Below, piece after piece: positions 18,081 through 28,467 of a DNA stretch of 64,000 bases. Each line of letters starts with the position of its first letter. Position 1 is the first letter of the stretch. The position numbers were made by a program, and so were the translations under genes. This DNA comes from Corynebacterium yonathiae. GTDB taxonomy: Bacteria; Actinomycetota; Actinomycetes; Mycobacteriales; Mycobacteriaceae. The notes below the pieces were generated by a model. The model made no database searches and was not told the origin of the DNA. It saw only the letters and a list, made by a program, of their open reading frames with translations. Location of the stretch: the NCBI RefSeq assembly GCF_027570195.1, contig NZ_JAKMUZ010000015.1:1-64000 (forward strand). The letters are read 5' to 3'.

Positions 18081-18581
18081 ATGACGCAGCAACATGAGGA
18101 GAAGGACCTCACTCAATCCCCGTCTACATACGAGGATGCTGTCGAGGTCGCGCGTTCAATCCAACCGGCGCTCAATAAGCTCATCCTTATTTTCCAGCGC
18201 ACGGCGGAGGGCTCTTCTTTGACCACCTCCCAGGTCTCCATCATGAACCAGCTGCGTATGCGCGGCCCATCCCGCGTCTCCACCATCGCGCAGGCAGAGC
18301 TTATCCGCATGCCCACCGCCTCCAATGCGCTCTATCAGCTAGAGCGCCGCGGCTACGTGGAACGCCACCGCGATGAAGAAGACCGCCGCGGCGTCCTAGT
18401 AGCACTGACGCAATTGGGCGAATCCGAACTCGCCATCGTCTCGCAACAGCGCGCCTCGGCCTTGGCTGAGATCATGCGGTGGCTAGAGCCGAAGGATTTG
18501 GACACCGCTAACGAGGTTGCCACCGTCATCTCCAAGCTGGCTGATGTCTATCGCCCCACAATGAACGGCGAACAGCACTAG
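18081..18581 (+). CDS. MarR family transcriptional regulator
   Basis: A 166-residue winged-helix protein. The recognition helix lies around TIAQAELIRMPTASNALYQLERRGYVERH and the wing around RHRDEEDRRGVLVALTQLGESEL; both fit MarR. The N-terminal 30 residues are charged and probably flexible. It probably acts as a dimer on the palindrome that touches its own start codon. Neighbouring ino1 and the universal stress gene could be further targets, but no matching repeat was seen at them. Confidence 0.88.
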   Translation: MTQQHEEKDLTQSPSTYEDAVEVARSIQPALNKLILIFQRTAEGSSLTTSQVSIMNQLRMRGPSRVSTIAQAELIRMPTASNALYQLERRGYVERHRDEEDRRGVLVALTQLGESELAIVSQQRASALAEIMRWLEPKDLDTANEVATVISKLADVYRPTMNGEQH

Positions 18582-18668
18582 TTTCGCCCGCAGTGATTTC
18601 ATTTTTCTTGGGCTTAACGTGATAATTGAGAGAAGCGAAAACCGTAATCTCTCACTAGTTCGTACAGT

Positions 18669-19640
18669 ATGGTAACTGAATCTTCCGATGGGCATTTCCC
18701 AGCCTTGAACAAGGGCTCGGCCGATAAACCTCTTCGCATTCTCATTTCTTGGAGTCCTTCCTCCTCCGGCACCGAGGCACTGGACTGCGCCGCGTGGCTT
18801 TCCCGTACCGCCGATACCCAAGTGCGAGTCATTTCTACTGTGTTCCAGCCGTGGACTACTACGTCCCTTAGCAAGCTCGGTGGAAAATATAAAAAATGGT
18901 TTAAAGGACAACAGGAGGCCTGTGCCGCCGCTACCCGTGCCGCCCTCGATAAGGCCGGCGTGCCGCGTAGCTGCTGGGATGAGAAACCCTCCCTATTGGT
19001 CGACGGCCCTTCGCGCCCCCAGCTACTGACGGAAATGGCCAAGAAATTCGAGGCAGACCTCATCATTTTGGGGCCTAACCAGGCCGCACCCAAGGGGCGT
19101 TTCTTCGCCGGCTCTACGGCCGATACCTTGCTGCATTATTCTCCTCAGCCGTTGGGCTTGGTGCCTCGCAAGGTAAAGCTGTCCAAGCACGGTGTCACCC
19201 GCTTTAACTTCGCCATCACCGAACGCAGCCCGCGCGAGGATCATGAGATGCTCGCCGCGGCCGAGCTGGCCAATCGCTGGAACCTGCCGCTGCGCCTGCT
19301 GGCCTTTTCGGCAAAGGGACTGCTCAATACCCCTTCTAAGGATAAGCACGATATGGCGCTCGAGCTGGCGGCGGAATGGCTCGAGGATTCCCTTGCCATG
19401 CTGGACCGCGCCCGCGATTGCATTCAGGAGAAATTCCCCGAGCTGGATGTCACCTCTGAAATTGGGTCCGGCGCGGGCTGGGGCGGTGCGGTAGATTCGC
19501 TCAAGTGGAAAAAGGGCGATCTCATGCTTATGGCCTCCACCCCGCAAGGCCCCATCGCCCGCGTATTCTTGGGCTCTACTGCTACAGAGCTACTGCCACA
19601 TATTCGGGTGCCCATCTTGGTCCACCCATCCTGCGGTTAA
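18669..19640 (+). CDS. universal stress protein, two UspA domains
   Basis: A 323-residue tandem UspA protein. The first domain starts at LRILISWSPSSSGTEALDCA and ends with LIILGPNQAAPKGRFFAGSTADTLL. The second ends with LMLMASTPQGPIARVFLGSTATELLPHIRVPILVHPS. Both ends carry the G(S/T) element of the ATP-binding G-2x-G-9x-G(S/T) signature, though the preceding glycines are only partly conserved. Such proteins bind ATP and help cells survive stationary phase or stress. It is followed after 9 bases by a small membrane protein gene. Confidence 0.9.
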   Translation: MVTESSDGHFPALNKGSADKPLRILISWSPSSSGTEALDCAAWLSRTADTQVRVISTVFQPWTTTSLSKLGGKYKKWFKGQQEACAAATRAALDKAGVPRSCWDEKPSLLVDGPSRPQLLTEMAKKFEADLIILGPNQAAPKGRFFAGSTADTLLHYSPQPLGLVPRKVKLSKHGVTRFNFAITERSPREDHEMLAAAELANRWNLPLRLLAFSAKGLLNTPSKDKHDMALELAAEWLEDSLAMLDRARDCIQEKFPELDVTSEIGSGAGWGGAVDSLKWKKGDLMLMASTPQGPIARVFLGSTATELLPHIRVPILVHPSCG

Positions 19641-19649
19641 GATTGGGGC

Positions 19650-20132
19650 ATGAGCCTGCGACCCGAGCATCCCGAAAACGATCTCACTTCTGATGCGGAC
19701 TACGCCAATCTGCGCCGCCCGGAACCGCGGAGCTTTGATGAGCTGGCCGATGAGCCAGATCCCTTGGAGGTTGCCGCTGCCAACCGCCGCTCCACCCGGC
19801 AGGCCGTCTGGTACATGCTCGGCGTCCTTGTTTTGTCGGCGCTTTATGGTTTTGCGGTAGCTCTCATCACTAGGCTTGCCGGGGGTCCCTTATGCGAGGA
19901 TGGCAGCGCCACGTGGCTCTGCACCGATGGACAACGTACCTTCTTTAGCCTTACTACCCCGATCATCCCCTTCTGCGGCATGATTGGCTGCGCCATCATC
20001 ATGGTGCGCAAGCTACACCGCTATCTGCGCTGGCGCAGTTGGATGGCCATTTTCTGGGTGATGGCCTGCAATTTCATGCTGTGGACCATCACCGATATCC
20101 AGCTATTTCTCATGGACTCGGCTGCCGCATAG
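19650..20132 (+). CDS. membrane protein of unknown function
   Basis: 160 residues. An acidic soluble N-terminus of about 48 residues is followed by three probable membrane helices (about 50-72, 95-115 and 128-150). Two cysteines ([11 protein letters not shown]) lie in the loop after the first helix, which would face outside, and could form a disulfide. I do not recognise a family. It is placed between the universal stress gene (9 bases) and pabAB (12 bases), so it is probably co-transcribed with one or both. Confidence 0.72.
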   Translation: MSLRPEHPENDLTSDADYANLRRPEPRSFDELADEPDPLEVAAANRRSTRQAVWYMLGVLVLSALYGFAVALITRLAGGPLCEDGSATWLCTDGQRTFFSLTTPIIPFCGMIGCAIIMVRKLHRYLRWRSWMAIFWVMACNFMLWTITDIQLFLMDSAAA

Positions 20133-20144
20133 AACCCCCTCCCT

Positions 20145-22004
20145 ATGATCCTCCTGCTTGATAACTACGATTCTTATACCTTCAACCTGGCTCACCTCAT
20201 TGCAGAGGTAGACGGCCGCCACCCACTCGTTATTGCTGCCGGCGAGGCAGAAGGTCTGGCCGAGCGCGTGCGTGCTGGCGAATTTTCTCACGTGGTCATC
20301 TCTCCTGGGCCAGGAACGCCTGAACGGGAGGAGGACTTCGGCACTGCCCGAGCCATCATCGCTGCCGCAGCAGCGGCCAAGATACCGGTGCTGGGCGTAT
20401 GCCTTGGCCACCAAGGGCTGGGCCTGTTGGCCGGCGCCCAGGTGTCTCGCGCGCCGCAACCGCGCCACGGTTTTGTCTCCACCCTTAGCCACTCGGGCAA
20501 GGGGATCTTTGCCGGAATTCCGCAAAACTTCGAGGTAGTGCGCTACCACTCGCTGCACCTAGAAGAGGCACCCGGATTCACTGTTCATGCGCGCAGCGAG
20601 GATGGCATCATTCAAGCGCTCAAGGTCGATGGTTTGCCGCACTGGGGCGTGCAATTCCACCCGGAGTCGGTGCTCACCCAGCACGGCCGGGATATTATGC
20701 GCAACTTCCTGGGTGGGTTCCGCCTGCTCCACCGCGAGGTGCCCGGCGCGGTGGACTGCCCGCGGGTCTTTGCCACCCTGCGCGCCGAGGGAGAAGATGC
20801 TTTCTTCCTCGACTCCGCGGATCCGCGCGGGCGCTACTCCATCCTCGGCGATACTGCTGGCGCGTTGAGTCGCTCTTTCCGCTATCGGCTTGGTGACGCC
20901 CCCGATATCCTCACCCTCCTCGATCGCGAGCTCGCCACCCGTATCATCGATGCACCGGACCTCCCCTTTAGCGGCGGGCTTATCGGCTACCTGGGCTATG
21001 AGTGCGCCCAATTGACCCTGCCCATTGAGCTCAGCCACCGCTCCCCTTACCCAGATGCTTATTTTGTGCGGCCGCAGTCCTTTATCGTCTATGACCACCA
21101 GCAAGAAACCGCGCATCTGTGCTGCCTGGCTGGCGACGGCGCTGATCACCTGCTTGACCGCTTAGAAGCCGCCTTGGAAGCAGATGGGCCACAGGACGCC
21201 GGGGAGGGCAGCGGGGCGTCGCTAAGCGCGGGCTCCTGGCACAGCCCCGGCTACCTGGAGCGGATTAAGCGCGCCCAAGGGTTCCTACACGCCGGCGAGA
21301 GCTACGAGATCTGCCTAACCGATACCTACTCGGCCGCGGCCGAGGGGGAGCTCTATTCCCAACTGCGCTCGCACAATCCCGCCCCCTATGCCGCGCACCT
21401 CGTCTTCGACGGCGTGGAAGTCTGCAGCGCCTCGCCTGAGCGCTTCCTCACCGTGCGCGGCCGGGAGGTGGAGGCCAAACCAATTAAGGGCACTATCTCC
21501 GCCGACCAAGATCCCGCGTTGCTGACCACGGACCCGAAAACACGCGCCGAAAACCTCATGATCGTCGACCTGCTGCGCAATGACCTTTCCCGGGTATGCG
21601 AGCCCGGAAGTGTGCGCGTACCGAAGTTGATGCAGGTAGAAAGCTATGCCACGGTTCATCAATTGGTATCCACCATTACCGGACAGCTGCGCGCCAATGC
21701 CACTGCGGTCGATGCCCTCCGCGCTGCCTTTCCTCCCGGCTCGATGACGGGTGCGCCGAAGCTGCGCACCTGCGAAATCATCGATCAGCTCGAGACCGGC
21801 CCTCGCGGGGTCTACTCCGGCGTGGTGGGCTATCTAGGCTTCGATGGGCAAGCCGACCTCAGCGTTGTCATCCGCACGGCCGTACGCGCGGACGGTGAGG
21901 TCACTATCGGGGCCGGCGGGGCCATCGTTTTGGATTCGGAACCCGCCGCCGAGCTAGAAGAGCGCAACCTCAAGGCGCAGTCCGTGTTGAGGGCATGGCA
22001 ATGA
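20145..22004 (+). CDS. pabAB: aminodeoxychorismate synthase, fused PabA-PabB
   Basis: A 619-residue fusion. Residues 1-190 are a class I glutamine amidotransferase with the nucleophile in GVCLGHQ and the GVQFHPES histidine/glutamate. Residues 210-619 are the chorismate-binding domain, with KPIKGT (the lysine typical of ADC synthase rather than the alanine of TrpE), IVDLLRNDLSRV and FPPGSMTGAPK. It makes 4-amino-4-deoxychorismate for folate. The gene overlaps pabC by 10 bases. Confidence 0.94.
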   Translation: MILLLDNYDSYTFNLAHLIAEVDGRHPLVIAAGEAEGLAERVRAGEFSHVVISPGPGTPEREEDFGTARAIIAAAAAAKIPVLGVCLGHQGLGLLAGAQVSRAPQPRHGFVSTLSHSGKGIFAGIPQNFEVVRYHSLHLEEAPGFTVHARSEDGIIQALKVDGLPHWGVQFHPESVLTQHGRDIMRNFLGGFRLLHREVPGAVDCPRVFATLRAEGEDAFFLDSADPRGRYSILGDTAGALSRSFRYRLGDAPDILTLLDRELATRIIDAPDLPFSGGLIGYLGYECAQLTLPIELSHRSPYPDAYFVRPQSFIVYDHQQETAHLCCLAGDGADHLLDRLEAALEADGPQDAGEGSGASLSAGSWHSPGYLERIKRAQGFLHAGESYEICLTDTYSAAAEGELYSQLRSHNPAPYAAHLVFDGVEVCSASPERFLTVRGREVEAKPIKGTISADQDPALLTTDPKTRAENLMIVDLLRNDLSRVCEPGSVRVPKLMQVESYATVHQLVSTITGQLRANATAVDALRAAFPPGSMTGAPKLRTCEIIDQLETGPRGVYSGVVGYLGFDGQADLSVVIRTAVRADGEVTIGAGGAIVLDSEPAAELEERNLKAQSVLRAWQ

Positions 22005-22747
22005 ACACCCATCTCTGGCACGAAGGCAGCTTTATTCCCGGCCAACCCCATCCCGGCCCCTTTGACGTTGCGGATTCTTGGCGGATGCTTGGCGACACCT
22101 ACTCAAACGCCCTTCGCCTTCACCTCCAGCGCTTCGAGTCGGTGGCGGGGCCGCTTCCCGCCGGGTTCGTGCCCGCGATGCGGCAGCGCTTCGCCCCTGG
22201 CGATCTTTTTCCCCGCATCTCGCTAACCGCCGGAGAACTGCGCCTTGATATTCGCCCTGCTCCCCCAGCGCGCCCAGTCACCCGGCTAACCTATGCGCTG
22301 GCACCCGACCCGCGCTCACAACCTTTAGTCAAGGGCCCCGATTTCCCAGCGCTGGCACACTACCGCACCAAATACCAGGTAGACGGCACCGATGACACCG
22401 CCATCGTGGATTCCTCCGGTGCCATGGTGGAGACCACCACCGGCGCGCTCGTCGCCTGGGACGGGGAGACTCTTGTCCTCCCCACCGGGACTGCGCTGCC
22501 CAGCATCACGCTGCACCAGGTCACCCGGCGCGCCGCGGCCCTAGGCATACGGACCGAAACACGCCCGCTCACCCTGGAGCTCGCCGCCGAATGCCCCGTG
22601 TGGTTCCTCAACTCGCTGCACGGCATCAGCCCGGTGACCGAACTACACACACCTACCGGCATCATCTATCCGCCCGGCAACCCGCACACCGCCACGTGGC
22701 AACAGTGGTGGTGGAGCTGCTTCCACAAGGAAACGGCGCGCGATTAG
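21995..22747 (+). CDS. pabC: aminodeoxychorismate lyase (class IV aminotransferase fold)
   Basis: About 250 residues. The PLP-dependent class IV fold is visible in LRLHLQRFE at the start, [20 protein letters not shown] (the ExxxxN/W-type core) and the [16 protein letters not shown] phosphate-binding segment. The lysine in VKGPDFPAL, near residue 112, aligns with the PLP lysine of PabC. It cleaves ADC to p-aminobenzoate and pyruvate. Starts at 21995 or 22001 are both possible. The gene overlaps pabAB and is convergent with trhO, overlapping it by 4 bases at the stops. Confidence 0.85.
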   Translation: MAMNTHLWHEGSFIPGQPHPGPFDVADSWRMLGDTYSNALRLHLQRFESVAGPLPAGFVPAMRQRFAPGDLFPRISLTAGELRLDIRPAPPARPVTRLTYALAPDPRSQPLVKGPDFPALAHYRTKYQVDGTDDTAIVDSSGAMVETTTGALVAWDGETLVLPTGTALPSITLHQVTRRAAALGIRTETRPLTLELAAECPVWFLNSLHGISPVTELHTPTGIIYPPGNPHTATWQQWWWSCFHKETARD

Positions 22748-23679
22748 CTCTCCTGCTTGGCTAGCTGCGCTGCTACCTCGGCGCAATCTGGCCGGCCGCA
22801 GTGCTGCGTTTCTACATGCTGGATGCAGTCATCACAGATGAGCACCTGCTGGCGGCAGGTATCTTCATTGATGCAGTTGTGGAAGGTATTCGTGCCTTTG
22901 CCACAGTGCACGCAATGGCCCAGCTGGATAAAACCTGGGTCCTGGAGCCCTTGGCCAAACTCATGGTGCATGCGCTTATCAAAGACGTACATTGAGCCTT
23001 CCCACAGGCCATCATTGCCGTACTTTTCGCCATAGCGCACGATGCCGCCATCAATCTGGTAGACCTCTTTGAAACCACGATTCTTCATCAACGAAGACAG
23101 GATCTCGCAGCGAATACCGCCGGTGCAATAGGACACCACCGGCTTATCTTTCATCCAGTCGTACTTGCCGGACTCAATTTCCTCGATGAAGTCATGCGTG
23201 GTTTTCACATCGGGCACGACGGCATTTTTAAACTTGCCAATCTCTGCCTCCATGGCGTTGCGTCCATCAAAGAAGACGACTTCCTCGCCACGTTCTTCTA
23301 CCAGCTTATTGACTTCTTCTGGTTTGAGGTGCACACCGCCACCGACGACACCATTTTCATCCACCTTCAGCTCACCCGGCGCGCCAAAGGCCACAATTTC
23401 ATCGCGCACCTTGACCGAAAGGCGTGGGAAGTCATCCGCTCCGCCCTCGGACCACTTGAACTGCATGCGCTTAAAGCCTGGGTATTCCTTGGTCTGGCGA
23501 ACGTAGCGCTTGCAGGCTTCCATATCGCCGCCAACGGTGCCGTTGATGCCATGCTCGGAGATGAGGATGCGCCCCTTGAGCCCCAGGGACTCGCACAGGG
23601 TGCGCTGCCACAGCATGATTGCAGTGGGATCTTCGATGGGGGTAAAGCAGTAATACAGGAGAACTTTGCCAATAGTCAC
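22744..23679 (-). CDS. trhO: tRNA uridine(34) hydroxylase (rhodanese-like TrhO/YceA)
   Basis: A 311-residue protein. An N-terminal acylphosphatase-like domain ([14 protein letters not shown]) is followed by [12 protein letters not shown] and a rhodanese domain with the active-site cysteine in [11 protein letters not shown] Cys-rich C-terminus ([25 protein letters not shown]) probably binds metal. TrhO oxygenates uridine 34 of certain tRNAs to 5-hydroxyuridine. The length is normal for the actinobacterial form. It converges with pabC. Confidence 0.92.
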   Translation of the reverse strand: MTIGKVLLYYCFTPIEDPTAIMLWQRTLCESLGLKGRILISEHGINGTVGGDMEACKRYVRQTKEYPGFKRMQFKWSEGGADDFPRLSVKVRDEIVAFGAPGELKVDENGVVGGGVHLKPEEVNKLVEERGEEVVFFDGRNAMEAEIGKFKNAVVPDVKTTHDFIEEIESGKYDWMKDKPVVSYCTGGIRCEILSSLMKNRGFKEVYQIDGGIVRYGEKYGNDGLWEGSMYVFDKRMHHEFGQGLQDPGFIQLGHCVHCGKGTNTFHNCINEDTCRQQVLICDDCIQHVETQHCGRPDCAEVAAQLAKQES

Positions 23680-23743
23680 GCCCCAATCTTAGGCCTGCAG
23701 CAGGATAGATCCCCAATCTTGTAGTTCTTCTTTATAAGACTGC

Positions 23744-23772
23744 GGCCCCTCCAGCACGGGGCTGAAAGGGCC
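23744..23772 (-). terminator. hairpin after DUF1846 gene
   Basis: Arms 23744-23755 and 23761-23772 pair over 12 positions with G-U wobbles around a 5-base loop. It lies 20 bases beyond the stop of the DUF1846 gene on the minus strand. The following bases are only weakly U-rich, so termination efficiency is doubtful. Confidence 0.5.
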
Positions 23773-23792
23773 GACCCTCTAATACGCAGAAC

Positions 23793-25289
23793 CTAGCGCT
23801 TTTGATACAGCGCTTTCTTGCGGGCAAAGACGGGATCAGAGGTCACGAGCACGCCAAGGTTGCGGAAGATTCCCTCATCCACCGAACCCAAGATGGTGGT
23901 GGTGTGGACGTCGCACCCGGCAAGCTCCTTGATCTGTTCCAGTGCCTTGCGAGCATTGTCATCCTTCGCTGCAGACACGGACAGAGCGATGAGTACCTCG
24001 TCGGTATGCAGGCGTGGATTCTTGGAACCTAGGTGCTTGGTCTTAAGCGTTTGAATCGGCTCGATAGATTCGGGGGAAAGCAAGTGGATATCGTCATCGA
24101 TGCCTGCCAAATGTTTCAGTGCATTCAGCAACATCGCAGCCGAGCAACCCAACAGGGGCGCGGTACGGCCGGTGATCATGGTGCCGTCGTGCAGCTGCAT
24201 AGCAGAGGCTGGCTCACCCGTTTCTTCCGCACGCTGGCGAGCAGGAGCCACCACGGGGCGATCTTCTACCTTGATGCCGGCCTTAGCCATGATGACTGCG
24301 GCACGCTCAGATTGTTCGGTACCCAGGCCAGCGCGAGCCTCTTCCACCTGCGCTTTAAAGTAGCGGCGGATGATTTCTTGCTGGGCGGCAGCGCAGCACA
24401 CGGCGTCGTCAGTAATGCAGAACCCAGCCATATTCACTCCCATGTCCGTCGGAGACTGGTAAGGAGTGGCGCCGGTGAGCTTTTCCAACAACGTGCGCAG
24501 CAGCGGGAATGCTTCCACATCGCGGTTATAGTTCACGGTGGATTCACCATGGGCGGATAGGTGGAAGTGGTCAATAATATTGGAATCGTTGAGATCCACC
24601 GTGGCGGCCTCATAGGCCAAATTCACGGGGTGTTCGAGGGGAAGATTCCAGATAGGGAAAGTTTCAAACTTGGCGTAGCCGGCATTATTGCCGCGCTGGT
24701 GCTCGTGGTAAACCTGCGAGAGCGCGGTGGCCAGCTTGCCGGAACCAGGTCCCGGCGCGGTGACAACGACAAGATCGCGGGAGGTTTCCGCGAATTCATT
24801 GCGGCCAAAGCCCTCTTCGGACACGATAAGGTCTGTATTGGTGGGGTAACCAGGGATAACGCGGTGGCGGGCCACCTTGAGGCCAAGGCGTTCTGCCTTT
24901 TCAATGAAGGCCTCGGCCTGGGAGTTACCCTCCTCCAGCTGGGTCATGACGATGTTTTCCACCAAGAATCCGCGGCTGCGGAATACATCCACAAGACGCA
25001 GCAGGTCATCTTCATAAAGGATGCCTAGGTCAGCGCGCACCTTCTGGCGGGAGATGTCCTTCGCGTTGATGCAAATGAGGATCTCTACGTCCTCTTTGAT
25101 GCGCTCCAGCATCGCTATTTTATTGTCCGGGGTGAAGCCGGGCAGCACGCGGGAGGCATGCATATCGTCAAAAAGTTTGCCGCCCATCTCCAAGTAGAGT
25201 TTTCCGCCAATTTCCTCGCGGCGGGCGTGGATGTGCTTTGACTGCAGCTCGATGTATTTCTCGCGGTCAAAGCCGATTTTGTGCGTCAT
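23793..25289 (-). CDS. DUF1846 domain-containing protein
   Basis: A 498-residue cytoplasmic protein that matches the DUF1846 family over its whole length, beginning with [17 protein letters not shown] and including [18 protein letters not shown] and [21 protein letters not shown], whose GPGSGK looks like a phosphate-binding loop. The family is widespread in Firmicutes and some actinobacteria; its biochemical role is not settled as far as I know. No membrane segments. It is a single gene with its own upstream region and a hairpin after it. Confidence 0.88.
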   Translation of the reverse strand: MTHKIGFDREKYIELQSKHIHARREEIGGKLYLEMGGKLFDDMHASRVLPGFTPDNKIAMLERIKEDVEILICINAKDISRQKVRADLGILYEDDLLRLVDVFRSRGFLVENIVMTQLEEGNSQAEAFIEKAERLGLKVARHRVIPGYPTNTDLIVSEEGFGRNEFAETSRDLVVVTAPGPGSGKLATALSQVYHEHQRGNNAGYAKFETFPIWNLPLEHPVNLAYEAATVDLNDSNIIDHFHLSAHGESTVNYNRDVEAFPLLRTLLEKLTGATPYQSPTDMGVNMAGFCITDDAVCCAAAQQEIIRRYFKAQVEEARAGLGTEQSERAAVIMAKAGIKVEDRPVVAPARQRAEETGEPASAMQLHDGTMITGRTAPLLGCSAAMLLNALKHLAGIDDDIHLLSPESIEPIQTLKTKHLGSKNPRLHTDEVLIALSVSAAKDDNARKALEQIKELAGCDVHTTTILGSVDEGIFRNLGVLVTSDPVFARKKALYQKR

Positions 25290-25381
25290 GATTTGAAAGC
25301 CTTCCCCTGAGTTAAATCATTCCGCATTTCGAGTTTACGCTATTGTCACCTCCCGAATAAGTGAGCTGGTTAGCGCCAGGT

Positions 25382-25409
25382 TTGGCCGAAAATTCTTCCC
25401 GGTTAGACT
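25382..25409 (+). promoter_or_regulatory. probable promoter for a leaderless nei transcript
   Basis: TTGGCC (25382-25387), a 16-base spacer and TAGACT (25404-25409). The -10 element ends 7 bases before the ATG at 25417, so transcription would begin at or next to the start codon. No ribosome-binding site is present, which fits a leaderless mRNA. Confidence 0.55.
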
Positions 25410-25416
25410 GAATTCT

Positions 25417-26232
25417 ATGCCTGAAGGTCACGTCATCCATCGCCTAGCCAATAAATTCAACGCGGATTATCGCGACATGCCGCTAAGGGTGACCAGCCCG
25501 CAGGGACGCTTCGCTGCGGAGGCCGAGCTTCTCGATGGCGAGCGCATCGAGCTGGCCGAGACCTACGGTAAGCACCTTTTTGTACACTTCACCGCCCAGA
25601 ATCCACGGCATATTCTCTATATTCACTTAGGGCTCATCGGCAAGCTGCGCTTCGAGCCCCGCGAGGAAACCGGCGGACAGATTCGGGTGCGCATTGATAA
25701 TGGCACAGAGGCCGCCAACCTGCGCGGACCCCAGTTTTGCCGCCTCCTTACTGAGGAGGACTACCGCGCACAATTGGGCAAGGTGGGCCAAGACCCGCTG
25801 CGCGCGGACGCCGATGTGGAGGCTTTATGGGCCAAGGTGCACAGGTCGCGGCGCAGCATCGGCTCGCTCATGATGGACCAGCACCTCTATGCCGGCGTGG
25901 GCAATATTTACCGCGCGGAAACCCTCTTTCGCCATGGCCTCTCCCCTTTCCTGCCGGGCCGAGACGTTTCCCGTGAAACCTTTGACGCCACGTGGGCCGA
26001 CCTGGTGGATCTGATGGAGTACGGGGTGGAGCACGGCCGCATCGATACGGTGCGGCCCGAACATTCTCCCGAGGCCATGGGGCGCGAACCACGCAAAGAC
26101 GACCATGGCGGGGAGGTCTACGTCTATCGCCGCGCCGGCCTGCCCTGCTATGTGTGCGGCACCCCGGTGGCCGAAAGAGTCATGGAGGGGCGCAACCTAT
26201 TTTGGTGTCCGACCTGTCAACCTGCGCTTTAA
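25417..26232 (+). CDS. nei: Fpg/Nei family DNA glycosylase (Nei1-like)
   Basis: A 271-residue base-excision repair enzyme. The N-terminus MPEGH supplies the catalytic Pro2 and Glu3. SPQGRFAAEAELLDG and GKHLFVHF follow the mycobacterial Nei1 pattern. The helix-two-turn-helix region is LMMDQHLYAGVGNIYRAETLF, and a C-terminal zinc finger is formed by CYVC and CPTC. It removes oxidised pyrimidines and cleaves the strand. A ParB-site-like sequence lies inside it at 25966. The NAD(P)HX repair gene starts 18 bases downstream. Confidence 0.92.
   Translation: MPEGHVIHRLANKFNADYRDMPLRVTSPQGRFAAEAELLDGERIELAETYGKHLFVHFTAQNPRHILYIHLGLIGKLRFEPREETGGQIRVRIDNGTEAANLRGPQFCRLLTEEDYRAQLGKVGQDPLRADADVEALWAKVHRSRRSIGSLMMDQHLYAGVGNIYRAETLFRHGLSPFLPGRDVSRETFDATWADLVDLMEYGVEHGRIDTVRPEHSPEAMGREPRKDDHGGEVYVYRRAGLPCYVCGTPVAERVMEGRNLFWCPTCQPAL
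25966..25979. promoter_or_regulatory. one-mismatch parS-like site
   Basis: GTTTCCCGTGAAAC differs at one base from the perfect ParB palindrome found seven times further right. It encodes V-S-R-E-T inside the nei gene, the same phase and peptide as the coding copies of the perfect site. ParB binding to it would probably be weak; it may be a decayed or incipient site. Confidence 0.45.
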
Positions 26233-26250
26233 AGGCCTATCCTGGCGGGC

Positions 26251-27828
26251 ATGCGACATGCCTATAGCGTTGCTGCCGTCCGCGCGGCGGAGCATTCCCT
26301 TCTAGCTCAACAAAACTACGACGATGAGCTCATGCGCCTGGCCGCGCGCGGCGTAGCAGCCACGGCCGCAGCCATGCTGGGCCACCAGCGGCGTGTGACG
26401 ATCCTCGCCGGTCCGGGTGGCAATGGCGGCGATGGCCTCTACGCTGGCGCTTTCCTGGCTAAGGACGGTTATTCAGTGGAGGCCATCCTCGCCGCGAATA
26501 GCGCCCACGAAACCGCACTGCAGGCGTTTACCGCGGCCGGTGGGACCATTGTGCACAGTCTGGGGGATGCCGATCTGCTTATCGACGCCGTCGCCGGCCT
26601 CGCCTCCACCCGCGGCCTTTCCGGTGCCCCGCTCAGCGCCTATGCCGAAGCCAAAAAGCGTGCAATTCCAGTCCTAGCGGTGGATATTCCCTCCGGGATT
26701 AACGCCGATACTGGTGTGGCTGCGACCGATGCGGTGGAAGCGGACGTGACCATTAGCTTTGGCTGGGCCCGTGCCGGACACGTCTTTGCCCCGGAATGCG
26801 GCGAGGTGGTGCTCTGCGATCTGCTCCTGCCTGGCGCCCCGCGCTCCTTTGCGGAAGAGCTGTCTGCCACCGCAGAACCGGTGGGCCATATCGCCAATGA
26901 ACCCACCATCCCCTTGCCCTATCAGTGGCCACCCGAGCCGGTACTCACGGGTGACCAAGGCCAGGTTTCCGCCCCAAAGCCGGTGGGCTGCACGGGGCCA
27001 ATCCTGGATCCGACGCCGGGGGCAAAAAGCACCAAGTACACCGGCGGGGTTACCGCGGTATGCGCTGGCAGCAGTACCTTTCCCGGCGCAGGCATACTCG
27101 CCGCCACGGGCGCGGTGCGCGCCACGCCTTCCATGGTCCGCGTCGTGGGTAATGACTCTGTGGTCGCAAGCCTGCCAGAGGTAGTGCCCCATGCAAGCGC
27201 TGAAGAAAAGGTCCACGCCCAAGCCTGGGTAGTAGGCCCAGGGCGAGGAACCGGGCCGGAAGCGGCAGCGGAATTGCGGGGTGTGTTGGCCCGCAAGCTG
27301 CCTACAGTTATCGATGCGGATGCGCTCACGGTTCTCGCCACAAATGAGGATCTGCGCGAACTTGTGCGCGATCATCCTTGCGCGGTCCTTACCCCACATG
27401 CCGGGGAATTTGAGCGGCTATATACGGCTACGCTTGGCCGCGCACTCCATCTTTCGGAGGGCTTAGGCATTCGCCTGCAGGAGCTTGCCTTAGCGCTCGA
27501 CTGTTTTATCCTGCACAAGGGCCGGATCACCACGGTCACGGCCCCCGGTCAGGAAATTTATGGCATGAACGCGGGGCACTCCTATGCAGCTACCGCCGGC
27601 TCCGGTGACGTACTTTCTGGCATCCTTGGCGCCACGCTAGCCCAGCTGAATATCGCTGAGGTGGATGCGAAGGAGATCATTACGGAGATCTTGCACGCCG
27701 CAGCCATACACCAACACGCTGCCGCTATTGCCGCCCACACCCCGGACGGCTTCGGGATTTGCTCTGCCTCCCAGATTGCCGCGGCGGTGCCCCATGCAAT
27801 CGCACGGTTGCTGGTGATGCGGCGTTAG
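26251..27828 (+). CDS. nnr: bifunctional NAD(P)H-hydrate epimerase/dehydratase
   Basis: A 525-residue fusion that repairs hydrated NADH/NADPH. The N-terminal epimerase (YjeF_N, residues 1-200) has GPGGNGGDGLYAGAFLAKDG and AVDIPSGINADTG. The C-terminal ADP-dependent dehydratase (residues 240-525, carbohydrate-kinase-like) has LTPHAGEFERL and AGSGDVLSGILG, the last being its ATP/ADP and substrate site. The two halves are normal in length. The gene is close behind nei and converges with an ABC ATPase gene, overlapping by 4 bases at the stops. Confidence 0.92.
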   Translation: MRHAYSVAAVRAAEHSLLAQQNYDDELMRLAARGVAATAAAMLGHQRRVTILAGPGGNGGDGLYAGAFLAKDGYSVEAILAANSAHETALQAFTAAGGTIVHSLGDADLLIDAVAGLASTRGLSGAPLSAYAEAKKRAIPVLAVDIPSGINADTGVAATDAVEADVTISFGWARAGHVFAPECGEVVLCDLLLPGAPRSFAEELSATAEPVGHIANEPTIPLPYQWPPEPVLTGDQGQVSAPKPVGCTGPILDPTPGAKSTKYTGGVTAVCAGSSTFPGAGILAATGAVRATPSMVRVVGNDSVVASLPEVVPHASAEEKVHAQAWVVGPGRGTGPEAAAELRGVLARKLPTVIDADALTVLATNEDLRELVRDHPCAVLTPHAGEFERLYTATLGRALHLSEGLGIRLQELALALDCFILHKGRITTVTAPGQEIYGMNAGHSYAATAGSGDVLSGILGATLAQLNIAEVDAKEIITEILHAAAIHQHAAAIAAHTPDGFGICSASQIAAAVPHAIARLLVMRR

Positions 27829-28466
27829 CTGAGCGCGGAAACTTTTTCCTGCTCGGAAACGTGACCGTCTTTGACCTCAACCACGCGGTCAGCGAAGGTC
27901 AGCAGGGATCGGTCGTGGGTCACCAGCACGGTAGCGGTATTCATCTCCTGGGTGACATCGCGCAAAAGGCGGATGATCTCCTGAGAAAGGTGAGAATCGA
28001 GCGCAGAGGTAGGCTCATCCGCCAGCAGCAGGTCTGGCTGCTCCATGAGCGCACGGGCAATATTGACGCGCTGGCGCTGGCCGCCTGACATCTGGCCCAT
28101 GCGGCGGTTTCCCATACCTGCCAGGCCCACAAAATCCAATAGCTCATCGGCGCGCTGTGGGCGCAGCTTGCTGCCAGCGATGTGATCCATAATCAATAGT
28201 TGGTCGCGCACATTGAGCGCGGACAGCAAGTTGGCCTGCTGAAAGATGATGGACCGGGTGCCATCCACCTGTACGGAACCGGAATCCGGGGTGATAAGCC
28301 CAGCGGCTACGGATAGTAGCGTGGATTTACCAGAACCGGACTCGCCCACGATGGCGGTCAGGGTATTGGACTCGGCCTTAAGGGAGGCGTCGGCAAGCGC
28401 GGTAGTGGTTGTCTCGCCGTCCTGGTAGGTCACGGTGGCATTGCGAATATCAAGAATGGTGGACAT
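27825..28466 (-). CDS. hrtA: ABC exporter ATP-binding protein (HrtA-like)
   Basis: 213 residues from the ATG at 28466, 1 base after the permease stop; an in-frame start 8 codons earlier would lie inside the permease gene. Walker A is GESGSGKST, the signature motif is MSGGQRQR, and Walker B is [12 protein letters not shown] with the H-loop in VTHD. These fit the MacB/LolD exporter group. With the FtsX-like permease and the divergent two-component system, the arrangement copies the corynebacterial heme exporter HrtBA. The heme assignment rests on synteny, not on a sequence motif. Confidence 0.8.
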   Translation of the reverse strand: MSTILDIRNATVTYQDGETTTTALADASLKAESNTLTAIVGESGSGKSTLLSVAAGLITPDSGSVQVDGTRSIIFQQANLLSALNVRDQLLIMDHIAGSKLRPQRADELLDFVGLAGMGNRRMGQMSGGQRQRVNIARALMEQPDLLLADEPTSALDSHLSQEIIRLLRDVTQEMNTATVLVTHDRSLLTFADRVVEVKDGHVSEQEKVSALS

Positions 28467-28467
28467 G

